Shown piece by piece: positions 25,185-36,222 of a DNA stretch of 64,000 nt. The notes below the pieces were generated by a model. That model saw only the letters and a list, made by a program, of their open reading frames with translations, was not told the DNA's origin and did no database searches. A program made the translations under genes and the position numbers. Source of the stretch: Caloramator mitchellensis (GTDB taxonomy: Bacteria > Bacillota > Clostridia > Clostridiales > Caloramatoraceae); contig NZ_LKHP01000007.1 in NCBI RefSeq assembly GCF_001440545.1, forward strand, positions 1 to 64,000. The letters are read 5' to 3'. Position 1 is the stretch's first letter. Each line of letters starts with the position of its first letter.

Positions 25185-26174
25185 TTATAATCTGTCTGTA
25201 TATTTTGTTATCTTAGCTTCTTTTTCCCAATTTGTAAAGGTTTCGTTTATTTTATCTGTCTTCTTGTTTTCCAAAACTACTTCCTTAACTTGATCTTTAA
25301 CTTGTTCAAATGGCTTTAACTTATATTCTTCCTTCTTGTTAACCTTAATTATATGGTATCCAAATTGTGTCTTAACAATCGGGCTTATCTTTCCTACAGG
25401 AAGAGCTATAGCATTAGTCATAAATGTTTTGTCGTAGTTGTCATCATTGTAATAAATATCCCCAAGGTTTCCACCGTTATCCTTTGAACCTGGGTCAGTG
25501 CTGTATTTTTTTGCAACATCTTCAAACTTCGCACCCTTGTTAATTTCATCCAAAACCTTCTTTGCAGTAGCTTCATCTTCAACTAAAATATGAGAAACGT
25601 TCATTTTGTTTGGCTTTTCTGTATAGTCATACATATTTTCATTGTAATATTTGATAAGTTCATCATCTGTTACAGTAACATCCTTAACTACTTCGTCATA
25701 AACCTTTTCAATAATAACTCTGTTTGACATATACTTTTTGAAATCATCAACAGTCATTTTAAATGTTTCAAGCGTTGATTTAAACTTATCTTCGCCGCCA
25801 GCCTGCTTAACCGCATCGTCATACAGTTTGTTAACTTCTGTTTCAATTGTCTTATCATCAGGCACAACCTTTAATTCGTTCGCCTTTTGAATTATAAGTT
25901 TTTCATTTATCATCTGAGTTAATATATCTTCCTTAAGGCTTTTAATCATATCTGCATTTTCAGGCTTTGAAGCAAAACCTTCGCCATACATCATTTCATA
26001 TTGAACTATCTGTGATTGAAATAATTTATCAAATTCTCCCTTAGTAATCTTTTCGCCATTTACCTTGGCAACAACAGTCTTAGCTTCTCCCTCAGGAGTT
26101 TTAGAGATTAGCTCACAACCCACAACTAAATTTAACAAAAATGCAATTAAAATTAACAATGATAATTTTTTCAT
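25185..26174 (-). CDS. prsA: PrsA-type peptidyl-prolyl isomerase lipoprotein
   Basis: 329 aa from ATG 26174, chosen for the GGGGAGAAAAG site ahead of it. A lipoprotein signal ends LNLVVGC with Cys20 as the lipid anchor. A SurA-like N-terminal chaperone region (about 35-185) is followed by a parvulin PPIase domain (about 190-285: NVSHILVEDEATAKKVL, DPGSKDNGGNLG, FGYHIIKV). It assists folding of secreted proteins on the outer face of the membrane. It lies 31 bp downstream of mfd, with its own terminator. Confidence 0.93.
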   Translation of the reverse strand: MKKLSLLILIAFLLNLVVGCELISKTPEGEAKTVVAKVNGEKITKGEFDKLFQSQIVQYEMMYGEGFASKPENADMIKSLKEDILTQMINEKLIIQKANELKVVPDDKTIETEVNKLYDDAVKQAGGEDKFKSTLETFKMTVDDFKKYMSNRVIIEKVYDEVVKDVTVTDDELIKYYNENMYDYTEKPNKMNVSHILVEDEATAKKVLDEINKGAKFEDVAKKYSTDPGSKDNGGNLGDIYYNDDNYDKTFMTNAIALPVGKISPIVKTQFGYHIIKVNKKEEYKLKPFEQVKDQVKEVVLENKKTDKINETFTNWEKEAKITKYTDRL

Positions 26175-26226
26175 CTTTTCTCCCCATCCTCTCATTTTTC
26201 AGACTATTAATTATTATATACCAACT

Positions 26227-29200
26227 TTAGTTTTTTTGTAAACAAGCAAAATGCTCCAGAACATCCCTTAAAATGTTTAAAATTTCGCTTTGCTTATTTA
26301 TTTTAACTCTTAACACCGGCTCTTTAGTGCTTCCAAAAGAAATTATATTATTAAACTTTAAATTTAATTCCCTAATAAAATCTATTTTTAATAAATCTGC
26401 ATCCTTAAAATAAAGCATAACATCTTTGTCAAACTGTTTTATTGATGCAATTTTTAAAGTCTTTGCTATGCTCTTTATAAATGCAACCTCAATTAAATTA
26501 TCAAGTGGTTTTGGAATATCTCCAAATCTATCTATAAGCTCATCAACAATATCAAGTTTATCCTCTTGGTTTTCAATGGATGCAATTTTTTTATATACCT
26601 CAATCTTTAATTTTTCATCTTCTATATATTCAGTTGGAATATATGCATTGATTTGAAGTTCAATCTGTGTATCTATTGTCTCTTGCTTTATGTCTCCCTT
26701 CAATTCATGGACAGCTTCCTCTAATAGCTTGCAATACATATCATATCCTACTGCAGCAAGATGACCGTGCTGCTTTGTTCCAAACAAACTTCCAGCTCCT
26801 CTAATCTCTAAGTCCCTCATGGCAATTTTAAATCCTGAACCAAATTCAGTAAACTCCTTTATTGCCTTCAATCTTTTTTCAGCAACCTCTGTTAATACCT
26901 TATCCTTTCTATATGTAAAGTAAGCATAGGCAATCCTGTTTGAACGGCCAACTCTACCTCTTAACTGATACAATTGAGAAAGCCCCATCCTATCAGCATC
27001 ATAGACAATCAAAGTGTTAACATTCGGCATGTCTATGCCCGTCTCGATAATAGTAGTGCAAAGAAGCACATCTCCCTCTCCATTGGCATAGTTTAAAATA
27101 GCCTCTTCAAGCTCCTCTTCATCCATCTGTCCGTGTGCCATAATAATTTTCACCTCAGGAACAAGCCTTGAAAGTTCAATTTGCATATCCTTCATTGTCT
27201 CCACCCTATTGTATACAAAAAACACCTGTCCCCCTCTTGATATCTCTCTTACTATTGCCTCCCTAATAATCTGTTCGTTGTATTCTAATACATATGTCTG
27301 AACAGGATATCTATCCTCTGGAGGAGTTTCGATAATACTCATATCCCTTACCCCTATTAAAGACATATGGAGCGTTCTTGGTATTGGAGTTGCAGTTAAA
27401 GTTAATACATCTATATTTTTTCTAAGTGCCTTTATCTTTTCCTTATGACTTACGCCAAACCTTTGCTCCTCATCTATTATCAAAAGTCCAAGATTTTTAA
27501 ACTTTATTCCCTTTTGCAAAAGCTTATGAGTTCCAATTATTATATCAACATTTCCCGATGCAAGTTCCTTTAATGTTCTTTTCTGTTCTTCCCTGCTTCT
27601 GAATCTGCTTAGCATATCAATATTAACCGGGAATCCTCTAAACCTTTGTATAAAAGTATTAAAATGCTGTTCAGCAAGAAGCGTTGTGGGAACTAATATT
27701 GCAACCTGTTTTCCATCCATTACTGCTTTAAATGCTGCCCTCATTGCGACTTCAGTTTTACCATATCCAACATCACCGCATAATAGTCTATCCATTGGCT
27801 TTGGGCTCTCCATGTCCTTTTTAATCTCTTCGATCGCTCTTAGCTGGTCTGGAGTTTCCTGATATGGAAAATCCTCCTCAAATTGTTTTTGCCATGGAGT
27901 ATCAGGCAAAAATGCATGCCCTAAAAGCTTGCTTCTTTCAGCATATAACTTTATTAAATCCTCTGCCATCTCCTTAAGAGATTCTTTAACCTTCTTTTTA
28001 GTCTTTTGCCAATCAGCACCGCCTAATTTGTTTATCTTAGGGTTTTCCTCATCTGCTCCTATGTATTTTTGAATCAAATCCAGCTGCTCTACAGGAACAT
28101 AAAGCATGTCTGAGCCTTGGTATTGTATCATTAGATAATCTTTTTTTATTCCTTCAATCACAAGTTCCTTAATTCCCTTAAAAAGCCCTATACCATGGTT
28201 TTCATGAACTACATAATCGCCAACCTTAAGGTCTGTAAACACATTTATTTTCTTAACCTTAGTATCCTTTAGTTTTTTCTGTGGTTTTTTTGCAATATGT
28301 AGGTCGCTGTCGGATATAATCGATAGCTTTATGTCCGGAAATTCCATTCCTCTGCTCAATGTGCCAGTTGAAACAACAATAACGTTTTCCTTAAGTTCAT
28401 CTACATCTTCCTTGTAAACCGCATTAAACCCTTCTTCTTTCAGTGCATTTTTAAGCCTTTGCGCTCTTGCTTCATTCTGTGACAAAACAAGTATCCTGAA
28501 TCCTCTATTCGCCTTTAGTTTAAGCTCATTTATTAAAAATTCAATATTACCAGCAGTTGAAGTTGTCGAAATTGAGTTAAAATTCACAGTAGATTTAGGT
28601 TTAAAATCCTCAACAATCCTTGGAAGCATATTGAATGCAACTATATTATTTGATTTTAAATTTGAGATTATAATTTCTGGTAAAATAAAGCAGTTTGCCT
28701 GATTAGGAAGCGCATTTCCTCTTTCGAGCATTGTTTTATATATTTCCTGGAAATCCTCAAATGACGCAAAAATCCTTTGAGATATCCTTCCTGATTCATC
28801 AAGAAATATTATAGGATTCTCAAAATAATCTAAAAAGCTGCTCTCCTTTTCAAAGAAGTATGGAATAAAGCTGTCTATTCCATCGAAATATCTGAAGTTG
28901 GAGAGTTTTTCAAGAGTTTCCCTTATTCTTGATTTTAAATTCTCTATCTCATCCCTTTTCTTTTTTGGAAATGATTTTAGCCTTTCTTCAAAATCCCTTT
29001 CTATCCCTTCATAGCCTTTTTTTAAACTTTCTCCGTCAAGAAGTATTTCTCTTGCAGGATGTATTGAAATATGGTTCAGTTTTTCAATACTTCTTTGAGT
29101 AATACCATCAAAGCTTCTTATAGTATCAACTTCATCTCCAAAAAACTCAATTCTTACTGGTTCATCATAATCAGGGCAAAATACATCGACAATGCCGCCT

Positions 29201-29724
29201 CTTTTTGCAAACTGCCCCTTGCCTTCAACCACATCCACTCTTTCATATCCAAAATCGATAAGCTTAGAGGAAATAAATTCAGAATCTATATTCATTCCAA
29301 CTTGGATTTCAAAGTGAACATTTAAGCTCTCCTTAGGAGGCATCCTATAAAAAATGGAATCGATGGTGGATACCACGATTATCTTTTCACCGCTCAATAT
29401 CCTTCTTATAACATTTAGCCTTTCTGTCTTAACTTCCATAGATGTAACGTCTATATTCAACACCATTTCCTTTGAAGGGAAATAGTAGCAATCAGGCGTT
29501 AAAGACTTGATGTCATCGTATAGTTTTTTTGCCTCAATATCGTTATGGGATAATAAAAGAACCTGTTTATCCAATTTAGAAAAAAGACAAAAAGACACTA
29601 AGGCCTTTTGGGATTCCGAAAGGCCGTGAACCTGGCACGGAGTATTCAAATTATTTATGGCTTCAATTACATTTGAAAACTCCCTGTATTTACTTATCGT
29701 ATCAATAAGTCCTTTTAGGCTCAA
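26227..29724 (-). CDS. mfd: Transcription-repair coupling factor Mfd
   Basis: 1165 aa from TTG 29724. This start has AAGGGGGTG at normal distance; the ATG at 29745 would precede that site and overlap pth. UvrB-like N-terminal domains (to about 340), the RNA polymerase-interaction domain (DLKVGDYVVHENHGIGLFKG, about 495), and RecG-like motor domains with GDVGYGKTEVA (about 650), DEEQRFG and the TRG motif region. The C-terminal D7 domain interacts with UvrA. It removes stalled polymerase and recruits repair. Conserved pth-mfd-prsA order. Confidence 0.96.
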   Translation of the reverse strand: MSLKGLIDTISKYREFSNVIEAINNLNTPCQVHGLSESQKALVSFCLFSKLDKQVLLLSHNDIEAKKLYDDIKSLTPDCYYFPSKEMVLNIDVTSMEVKTERLNVIRRILSGEKIIVVSTIDSIFYRMPPKESLNVHFEIQVGMNIDSEFISSKLIDFGYERVDVVEGKGQFAKRGGIVDVFCPDYDEPVRIEFFGDEVDTIRSFDGITQRSIEKLNHISIHPAREILLDGESLKKGYEGIERDFEERLKSFPKKKRDEIENLKSRIRETLEKLSNFRYFDGIDSFIPYFFEKESSFLDYFENPIIFLDESGRISQRIFASFEDFQEIYKTMLERGNALPNQANCFILPEIIISNLKSNNIVAFNMLPRIVEDFKPKSTVNFNSISTTSTAGNIEFLINELKLKANRGFRILVLSQNEARAQRLKNALKEEGFNAVYKEDVDELKENVIVVSTGTLSRGMEFPDIKLSIISDSDLHIAKKPQKKLKDTKVKKINVFTDLKVGDYVVHENHGIGLFKGIKELVIEGIKKDYLMIQYQGSDMLYVPVEQLDLIQKYIGADEENPKINKLGGADWQKTKKKVKESLKEMAEDLIKLYAERSKLLGHAFLPDTPWQKQFEEDFPYQETPDQLRAIEEIKKDMESPKPMDRLLCGDVGYGKTEVAMRAAFKAVMDGKQVAILVPTTLLAEQHFNTFIQRFRGFPVNIDMLSRFRSREEQKRTLKELASGNVDIIIGTHKLLQKGIKFKNLGLLIIDEEQRFGVSHKEKIKALRKNIDVLTLTATPIPRTLHMSLIGVRDMSIIETPPEDRYPVQTYVLEYNEQIIREAIVREISRGGQVFFVYNRVETMKDMQIELSRLVPEVKIIMAHGQMDEEELEEAILNYANGEGDVLLCTTIIETGIDMPNVNTLIVYDADRMGLSQLYQLRGRVGRSNRIAYAYFTYRKDKVLTEVAEKRLKAIKEFTEFGSGFKIAMRDLEIRGAGSLFGTKQHGHLAAVGYDMYCKLLEEAVHELKGDIKQETIDTQIELQINAYIPTEYIEDEKLKIEVYKKIASIENQEDKLDIVDELIDRFGDIPKPLDNLIEVAFIKSIAKTLKIASIKQFDKDVMLYFKDADLLKIDFIRELNLKFNNIISFGSTKEPVLRVKINKQSEILNILRDVLEHFACLQKN

Positions 29725-29737
29725 AAATCCACCCCCT

Positions 29738-30316
29738 TCATTCATATTTTTGACTCAAATTTACGGGATTATACTTATTCATAGAGCTTTGAACACCATT
29801 TTTTACTATTTCAATAGCTGCATCTGCCGCAATATCAATAATCTTATCCATTATTTCCTGTTCATCCTTAGTAAATCTTCCAAGAACATGATTCACCATA
29901 TCTTTTTTGGGTTTTCCAATGCCTATTCTAATCCTTGGAAAGTTTATGCTTTGGAGGTGGTATATTATGTTTTTCATACCATTATGACCGCCGTCGCTAC
30001 CGCTTGGTCTTATTCTTATTCTGCCAACATCTATATCAACATCATCGTAAATTACAATTATTTTTTCCTCAGGAATATTGAAAAAAGATGCTGCCTCGAT
30101 AAGGCTCTCACCGCTTAAATTCATAAAGGTGGATGGCTTTAATAAAATAATTTTTTCTCCATTAAAGAATGTTTCACCGTATAACCCTTTAAATTTAATC
30201 TTTGAAACATTGACATCTAATTTTTCAGCTAATTTATCAATTGCATCAAATCCAACGTTGTGTCTTGTATGTTCATAATCCCTTCCTGGATTACCTAGTC
30301 CGACTATAAGAAACAT
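29738..30316 (-). CDS. pth: Peptidyl-tRNA hydrolase
   Basis: 192 aa. It releases peptides from prematurely dropped peptidyl-tRNA. The fold opens LIVGLGNPGRDYEHTRHNVGF with the catalytic His near 20, then KPSTFMNLSGES (about 66) and YDDVDIDVGRIRIRPSGSDGGHNG (about 97-118). Length is normal. It lies directly upstream of mfd with 13 bp between. In Bacillus this gene is spoVC. Confidence 0.97.
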   Translation of the reverse strand: MFLIVGLGNPGRDYEHTRHNVGFDAIDKLAEKLDVNVSKIKFKGLYGETFFNGEKIILLKPSTFMNLSGESLIEAASFFNIPEEKIIVIYDDVDIDVGRIRIRPSGSDGGHNGMKNIIYHLQSINFPRIRIGIGKPKKDMVNHVLGRFTKDEQEIMDKIIDIAADAAIEIVKNGVQSSMNKYNPVNLSQKYE

Positions 30317-30417
30317 CTTAGGTCACTCCTTATGCATTTTCTTTTTGTATACATTTATATTCTACACCATTTAAATAAAAATCAACAAGTTTTATATTTA
30401 AATTCCAAAAAGCCAAG

Positions 30418-30439
30418 AGGCTGGCATTTGAGCCAGCCT
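30418..30439 (-). terminator. Terminator of the HtrA-like gene
   Basis: AGGCTGGC-TCAAAT-GCCAGCCT on the minus strand with a TTGGCTTTTTGG tail. Confidence 0.75.
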
Positions 30440-31568
30440 ATCTCATCTTCTCGCCAAGTTTTATTCTAAGTTCAAGATATCTTCCATCTCTCCAAATTTT
30501 AGCCTTGACAATATCTCCCACCTTGTGCTTTTCTTTTGTTTCGGTTAGGTCTTCAAACTTTTCAAGCCTTTTGCCGTCAAATTCAACTATTATATCTCCA
30601 GGCCTTAACCCTGCATTATCTGCACCGCTTCCTCTTTCAACTTCTTGAACTCCAACTCCTGCAGGGACCCCATATTGCTTAGCTTGTTCTTTATCAATAA
30701 ACGTTCCTGCTATTCCAAGATATGGCCTTGATACATATCCATGTTTTAACAATTCATCTATTACATTTTTAGCTTCATTGATTGGGATTGCAAATCCCAT
30801 CCCCTCTGCAGAGCTAATCTTTAAAGTGTTAATTCCTATTACTTCTCCATTTTCATTGCACAGAGCACCACCGCTGTTTCCAGGATTGATTGATGCATCT
30901 GTTTGAATAACCTTATATTTTCTATCCTCAACTGTTATTTCCCTATTTAGGGCGCTTATAACCCCAACTGTAACGCTGCCTGCGTATTCCTCGCCTAAAG
31001 GGTTTCCTATTGCAATGGCAATATCCCCCACTCTTACGCTTGACGAATCTCCAAATTTAGCTACTGGAAGGTTGGTTGCGTTAACCTTTAAAATAGCAAG
31101 GTCGGTTTCATAATCCGTTCCAATAACCCTTGCCGGAAGTTTTTTGCCTCCAGATAACGTAACAGTAACCTCAGTTGCTCCATCTATAACATGATAGTTT
31201 GTAACTATATATCCATTCTTATCGAATATTATTCCAGAGCCGCTTCCTTGAGTTTGCTTTCCCCAGAATACAGTGTCAACATTGTTGCTTACACCAACAA
31301 TAGCAGGTCCTACAAGTTCTGCAACTTGATTTACTGCATTTTTAGGCAAAGTTGAAGTAGATTGAGTCTTTAAATTAGGCAAATCAGATGTTATAGAAGT
31401 TGATTCATAATTCTTCTTAACATAGTATCCACCTAAAATTCCACCTATAGATGCAGAAAAGAAAACTATTAATATAAGTCCTATAAGTCTAATAAATCTT
31501 TTTGGTTTCTTTTCCTCAACAAATTTAATTCCGCTTCCCCAGTTGTGTTCATTGAACTCCATAGCCAC
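30438..31568 (-). CDS. HtrA/DegP-type membrane serine protease with PDZ domain
   Basis: 376 aa. Cytoplasmic N-terminus, one membrane helix (about 26-48) and an external trypsin-like domain with His126 (TNYHV), Asp156 (TDLAI) and Ser232 (GNSGGA). A PDZ domain follows (about 275-370). It degrades or refolds misfolded secreted proteins. It lies downstream of a histidine kinase and response regulator, an arrangement resembling secretion-stress control in Bacillus (CssRS-HtrA). Whether this pair controls it is inferred from adjacency. Confidence 0.95.
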   Translation of the reverse strand: MAMEFNEHNWGSGIKFVEEKKPKRFIRLIGLILIVFFSASIGGILGGYYVKKNYESTSITSDLPNLKTQSTSTLPKNAVNQVAELVGPAIVGVSNNVDTVFWGKQTQGSGSGIIFDKNGYIVTNYHVIDGATEVTVTLSGGKKLPARVIGTDYETDLAILKVNATNLPVAKFGDSSSVRVGDIAIAIGNPLGEEYAGSVTVGVISALNREITVEDRKYKVIQTDASINPGNSGGALCNENGEVIGINTLKISSAEGMGFAIPINEAKNVIDELLKHGYVSRPYLGIAGTFIDKEQAKQYGVPAGVGVQEVERGSGADNAGLRPGDIIVEFDGKRLEKFEDLTETKEKHKVGDIVKAKIWRDGRYLELRIKLGEKMR

Positions 31569-31637
31569 ACCTCCTCATCATATATTTTAATATCGAAATT
31601 TTAAGAAAATATGAACAATATTTAAAAAATATCAAAA

Positions 31638-33041
31638 TTATACAATCTCCAATGTGAAGGTGAATTTAGTTCCCTTTTCTCCTGATTCTACCCATATCGT
31701 CTGGTTATGCCTGTTTATAATCTGCCTTGCAATCGAAAGCCCAAGACCAGTTCCACCGCCCTTTGTTCTTGATTTGTCGCCTTTGTGGAATCTATCCCAG
31801 ATATATTTTATATCATCCTTTGGAATCGGTGGACCATTGTTAAAGACGCTAACCAAAACTCTATCGTCCTTAATTTCTGTTTTGACTTCAATCTTACCGC
31901 CTTCATTGACAAATTTAATAGCATTATCCATCAAATTGGTCAGCACCTGGTCTATCCTATCCCTATCCCCCTTGACCTTTATCTTTTTGTCGTAGAGTAT
32001 AACGCTTACTTCAATCTTCTTCTTATTTATTTTATCCTCAAATTTAATAACCCTTTGTCTTATAAGTTCATTCATATCAAAGGTTCCAATTCTTAAGGAT
32101 AGCTCACCCGACTCCATGCTTGCAAGGTCCAAAAGGTCGTTTATAAGCCTTATAAGCCTCTTTATCTCGTCATGAACAACTTCAAGATATTTTAGCCATT
32201 TATCGTGTGGAATAGTCCCATCAATCATTCCTGAAATAAATCCATTTATAGATGTCATCGGTGACCTTAATTCATGCGATACATCTGCGATGAAGCTTCT
32301 TCTCATATTTTCGAGGTTTTTTAATGTATCAGCCATATAGTTAAATGAACTTGCAAGGGTGCCAATCTCATCGTCCGATTTAATATCAACCCTTTGCTCA
32401 AACTCTCCCTTTGATATAGCCTTTGCAGTTTCATTTATTTTGCTCAACGGCTTTATTAATATCCTTTCAGATATATAGTAGATTATAAATAGCGAAATAA
32501 TCGTAGCAAAAAATCCTGCAATCCATATTACAAGATAAACCTTTTTTAGAGCATATTGTATTTCGCTAAGAGGAGCGTGCAGAAATACTGCACTTAATAC
32601 GCTTCCATCAACAAAAATAGGAACGCCTATTGTGAGCATAGGCTCAGAAAATACTTCCCTGAAGCTTTCTCTCTTTATCGTTATGCTTCCATTTATAACC
32701 TCATCAAATTCTTTGCTTGTTATCTGTTTTTCATATCCTTTAGAATCTCCAGAATATCCGTAAACATAACCATATTTATCTACAACCCAAATCCTAGCGT
32801 TTAAAAGTTTATCTATTACAGTTAGCTGACTTTGAAGCTTTTCCTTGCTAATCCTTTTATGAAGATAGTCTGCTACAACATCGTTTATAATTACTCCCTG
32901 TTTTATCAATGTGCTTGCCTTTTCGTTTATTGAGTAATTGTAAAACCACTGCGATAGAAAAACAGCAACAAGGCTATAGGATATAACAAGTATTACAAAA
33001 TAAGTCGTTATAAGTTTTGTAAAGAGACTTTTTTTCATCAA
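31638..33041 (-). CDS. Membrane sensor histidine kinase
   Basis: 467 aa. Membrane helices about 11-32 and 168-191 enclose a roughly 135-residue extracellular sensor. HAMP linker (about 192-245), phospho-acceptor His256 in SHELRSPM, and a HATPase domain with the N box (DNAIKF), WDRFHKGD and GTGLGLSIA. All catalytic motifs are present. The gene abuts the response regulator (stop 33042) with no gap. The stimulus cannot be read; envelope stress is suggested by the downstream htrA-like gene. Confidence 0.94.
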   Translation of the reverse strand: MMKKSLFTKLITTYFVILVISYSLVAVFLSQWFYNYSINEKASTLIKQGVIINDVVADYLHKRISKEKLQSQLTVIDKLLNARIWVVDKYGYVYGYSGDSKGYEKQITSKEFDEVINGSITIKRESFREVFSEPMLTIGVPIFVDGSVLSAVFLHAPLSEIQYALKKVYLVIWIAGFFATIISLFIIYYISERILIKPLSKINETAKAISKGEFEQRVDIKSDDEIGTLASSFNYMADTLKNLENMRRSFIADVSHELRSPMTSINGFISGMIDGTIPHDKWLKYLEVVHDEIKRLIRLINDLLDLASMESGELSLRIGTFDMNELIRQRVIKFEDKINKKKIEVSVILYDKKIKVKGDRDRIDQVLTNLMDNAIKFVNEGGKIEVKTEIKDDRVLVSVFNNGPPIPKDDIKYIWDRFHKGDKSRTKGGGTGLGLSIARQIINRHNQTIWVESGEKGTKFTFTLEIV

Positions 33042-33716
33042 TTACTTCACCTCAAATTTATAACCAACGCCCCAGACAGTTTTTATCTGCCACTCGTCAT
33101 GCTCTGGGAGCTTTTCTCTTATTCTTTTCACATGAACATCAACTGTTCTTGAATCTCCCGGATAATCATATCCCCATACTTCATACAATAGCTGGTCCCT
33201 TGTAAATACTTTGTTTGGATTTGATGCAAGATAATATAGAAGCTCAAATTCCCTTGGAGGCATTTCAAGCTCCTTTCCATTGTAAATAACAATGAATGAA
33301 TCTGCATCTATTATTAAATCCTTATACTCGATTGTCTTCTTTTGAACCTGAGGCTTGTATCTTCTTAATACCGCCCTTATTCTTGCGATAAGTTCCTTTG
33401 GTTCAAAAGGTTTTACAATATAATCATCTGCGCCTAGTTCAAGTCCTAATACTCTGTCGAATGTTTCACCCTTTGCTGTTAACATAACAACAGGTATCTG
33501 AGAAGTTTTTCTAATTTCTCTTAATGTCTCATATCCATCCAGCCCAGGCATCATAATATCAAGAACGATTAAATCCAGCTGCTTTTCCTTAAAGGCCTTT
33601 AACGCATCAACTCCTGAGTGTGCCTTATAGACTTTGTATCCTTCCTTTTCAAGATAAATCTCCAAAAGGTCGCATATATTTGTATCATCATCAACAATCA
33701 AAATCCTATTTTCCAT
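33042..33716 (-). CDS. OmpR/PhoB-family response regulator
   Basis: 224 aa. Receiver domain (1-118) with acidic pocket D9/D10, phospho-acceptor Asp53 (VLDIMMPG) and the conserved Lys after MLTA near 104. C-terminal winged helix (about 128-222: PREFELLYYLASNPNKVF, then DVHVKRIREKL). AAGGAGG precedes the ATG. First gene of the RR-kinase-htrA run, divergent from gdhA. Confidence 0.95.
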   Translation of the reverse strand: MENRILIVDDDTNICDLLEIYLEKEGYKVYKAHSGVDALKAFKEKQLDLIVLDIMMPGLDGYETLREIRKTSQIPVVMLTAKGETFDRVLGLELGADDYIVKPFEPKELIARIRAVLRRYKPQVQKKTIEYKDLIIDADSFIVIYNGKELEMPPREFELLYYLASNPNKVFTRDQLLYEVWGYDYPGDSRTVDVHVKRIREKLPEHDEWQIKTVWGVGYKFEVK

Positions 33717-33863
33717 ATTCTCAACCTCCTTATGTTATTTTCTCATTTTTTTCAAATAAATACAATATAGCATTTTTAAACAAAATTTTAATTAAATTTT
33801 CGAAAAATATTTATAATTTTAATTAAATGTGTTATCATATTCGTAGAATAATATATTACATAG

Positions 33864-35222
<1,359 letters not shown>

Positions 35223-35225
35223 TAA

Positions 35226-35248
35226 AAAGGCTGCCGATGGCAGCCTTT
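35226..35248. terminator. Bidirectional terminator between gdhA and prs
   Basis: AAAGGCTGCC-GAT-GGCAGCCTTT perfect stem, with flanking A and T runs serving both convergent genes. Confidence 0.9.
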
Positions 35249-35250
35249 AA

Positions 35251-36204
35251 TTATTCAAATATTCTACTAACAGGAAGTTCTTCGTAAATTCTCTTGATTG
35301 CTTCTGCAAATACTGGTGCTACTGAAAGTGTCTTAATCTTGCTTATCTTCTTTTCCATTGGAAGTGGAATTGTGTTTAAAACAACCAATTCACTTATAGC
35401 TGAATTTTCAATTCTTTCAACTGCAGGTCCTGATAACACCGCATGTGTGCAACATGCAAATACATCCTTAGCACCTAAATTCTTTAATGCGTTAGCTGCA
35501 TTTACTATTGTTCCTGCTGTGTCTATCATATCATCTACAAGTATCACATATTTGTCTTTAACATCGCCAATAACATTCATTATTTCTGAAACATTTGCCT
35601 TTGGTCTTCTCTTATCAATTATTGCGATAGGAGCATGGAGTCTGTCTGCGAATTTTCTTGCTCTTGTAACGCTTCCTAAATCAGGTGAAACAACAACCAC
35701 TTCATCTTCATTAAAATTCTTATCCTGATAATATTTTGATAATATAGGAGCTCCAAGCAAGTGGTCAACCGGGATGTTGAAATATCCTTGAATTTGAGCT
35801 GCGTGTAAATCCATAGTCAAAATTCTATCTGCACCAGCAGCAGTTAAAATGTCTGCTACAAGCTTTGCTGTAATTGGGTCCCTGGCCTTTGCCTTTCGGT
35901 CTTGTCTTGCATAGCCATAATAAGGAATAACAGCGTTTATTCTTCCAGCTGATGCTCTTTTAAATGCATCAATCATTATTAATAATTCCATTAGGTTGTC
36001 ATTAACAGGTGCACAGGTTGATTGAACAACGAAAACATCAGCACCTCTAACAGATTCATTGATATCCACCGATATCTCTCCATCGCTGAATCTTCCAACG
36101 ATGGCATTTCCCACAGGAACTCCGATTAAATCAGCTATTTCCTTTGCAAGTTCAGGATGAGAATTACCTGTGAATATTTTGATATTCTTGCCGTGTCCAA
36201 ACAT
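35251..36204 (-). CDS. prs: Ribose-phosphate pyrophosphokinase
   Basis: 317 aa. It makes PRPP from ribose 5-phosphate and ATP for nucleotide and His/Trp synthesis. Signature segments: [16 protein letters not shown] (about 39-54), the metal-binding [14 protein letters not shown]-like region (about 127-140), and the PRPP loop [14 protein letters not shown] (about 212-225). It is 18 bp downstream of glmU, the standard Firmicute pair. Confidence 0.98.
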   Translation of the reverse strand: MFGHGKNIKIFTGNSHPELAKEIADLIGVPVGNAIVGRFSDGEISVDINESVRGADVFVVQSTCAPVNDNLMELLIMIDAFKRASAGRINAVIPYYGYARQDRKAKARDPITAKLVADILTAAGADRILTMDLHAAQIQGYFNIPVDHLLGAPILSKYYQDKNFNEDEVVVVSPDLGSVTRARKFADRLHAPIAIIDKRRPKANVSEIMNVIGDVKDKYVILVDDMIDTAGTIVNAANALKNLGAKDVFACCTHAVLSGPAVERIENSAISELVVLNTIPLPMEKKISKIKTLSVAPVFAEAIKRIYEELPVSRIFE

Positions 36205-36222
36205 TTTACTACTCCTCCTAAG

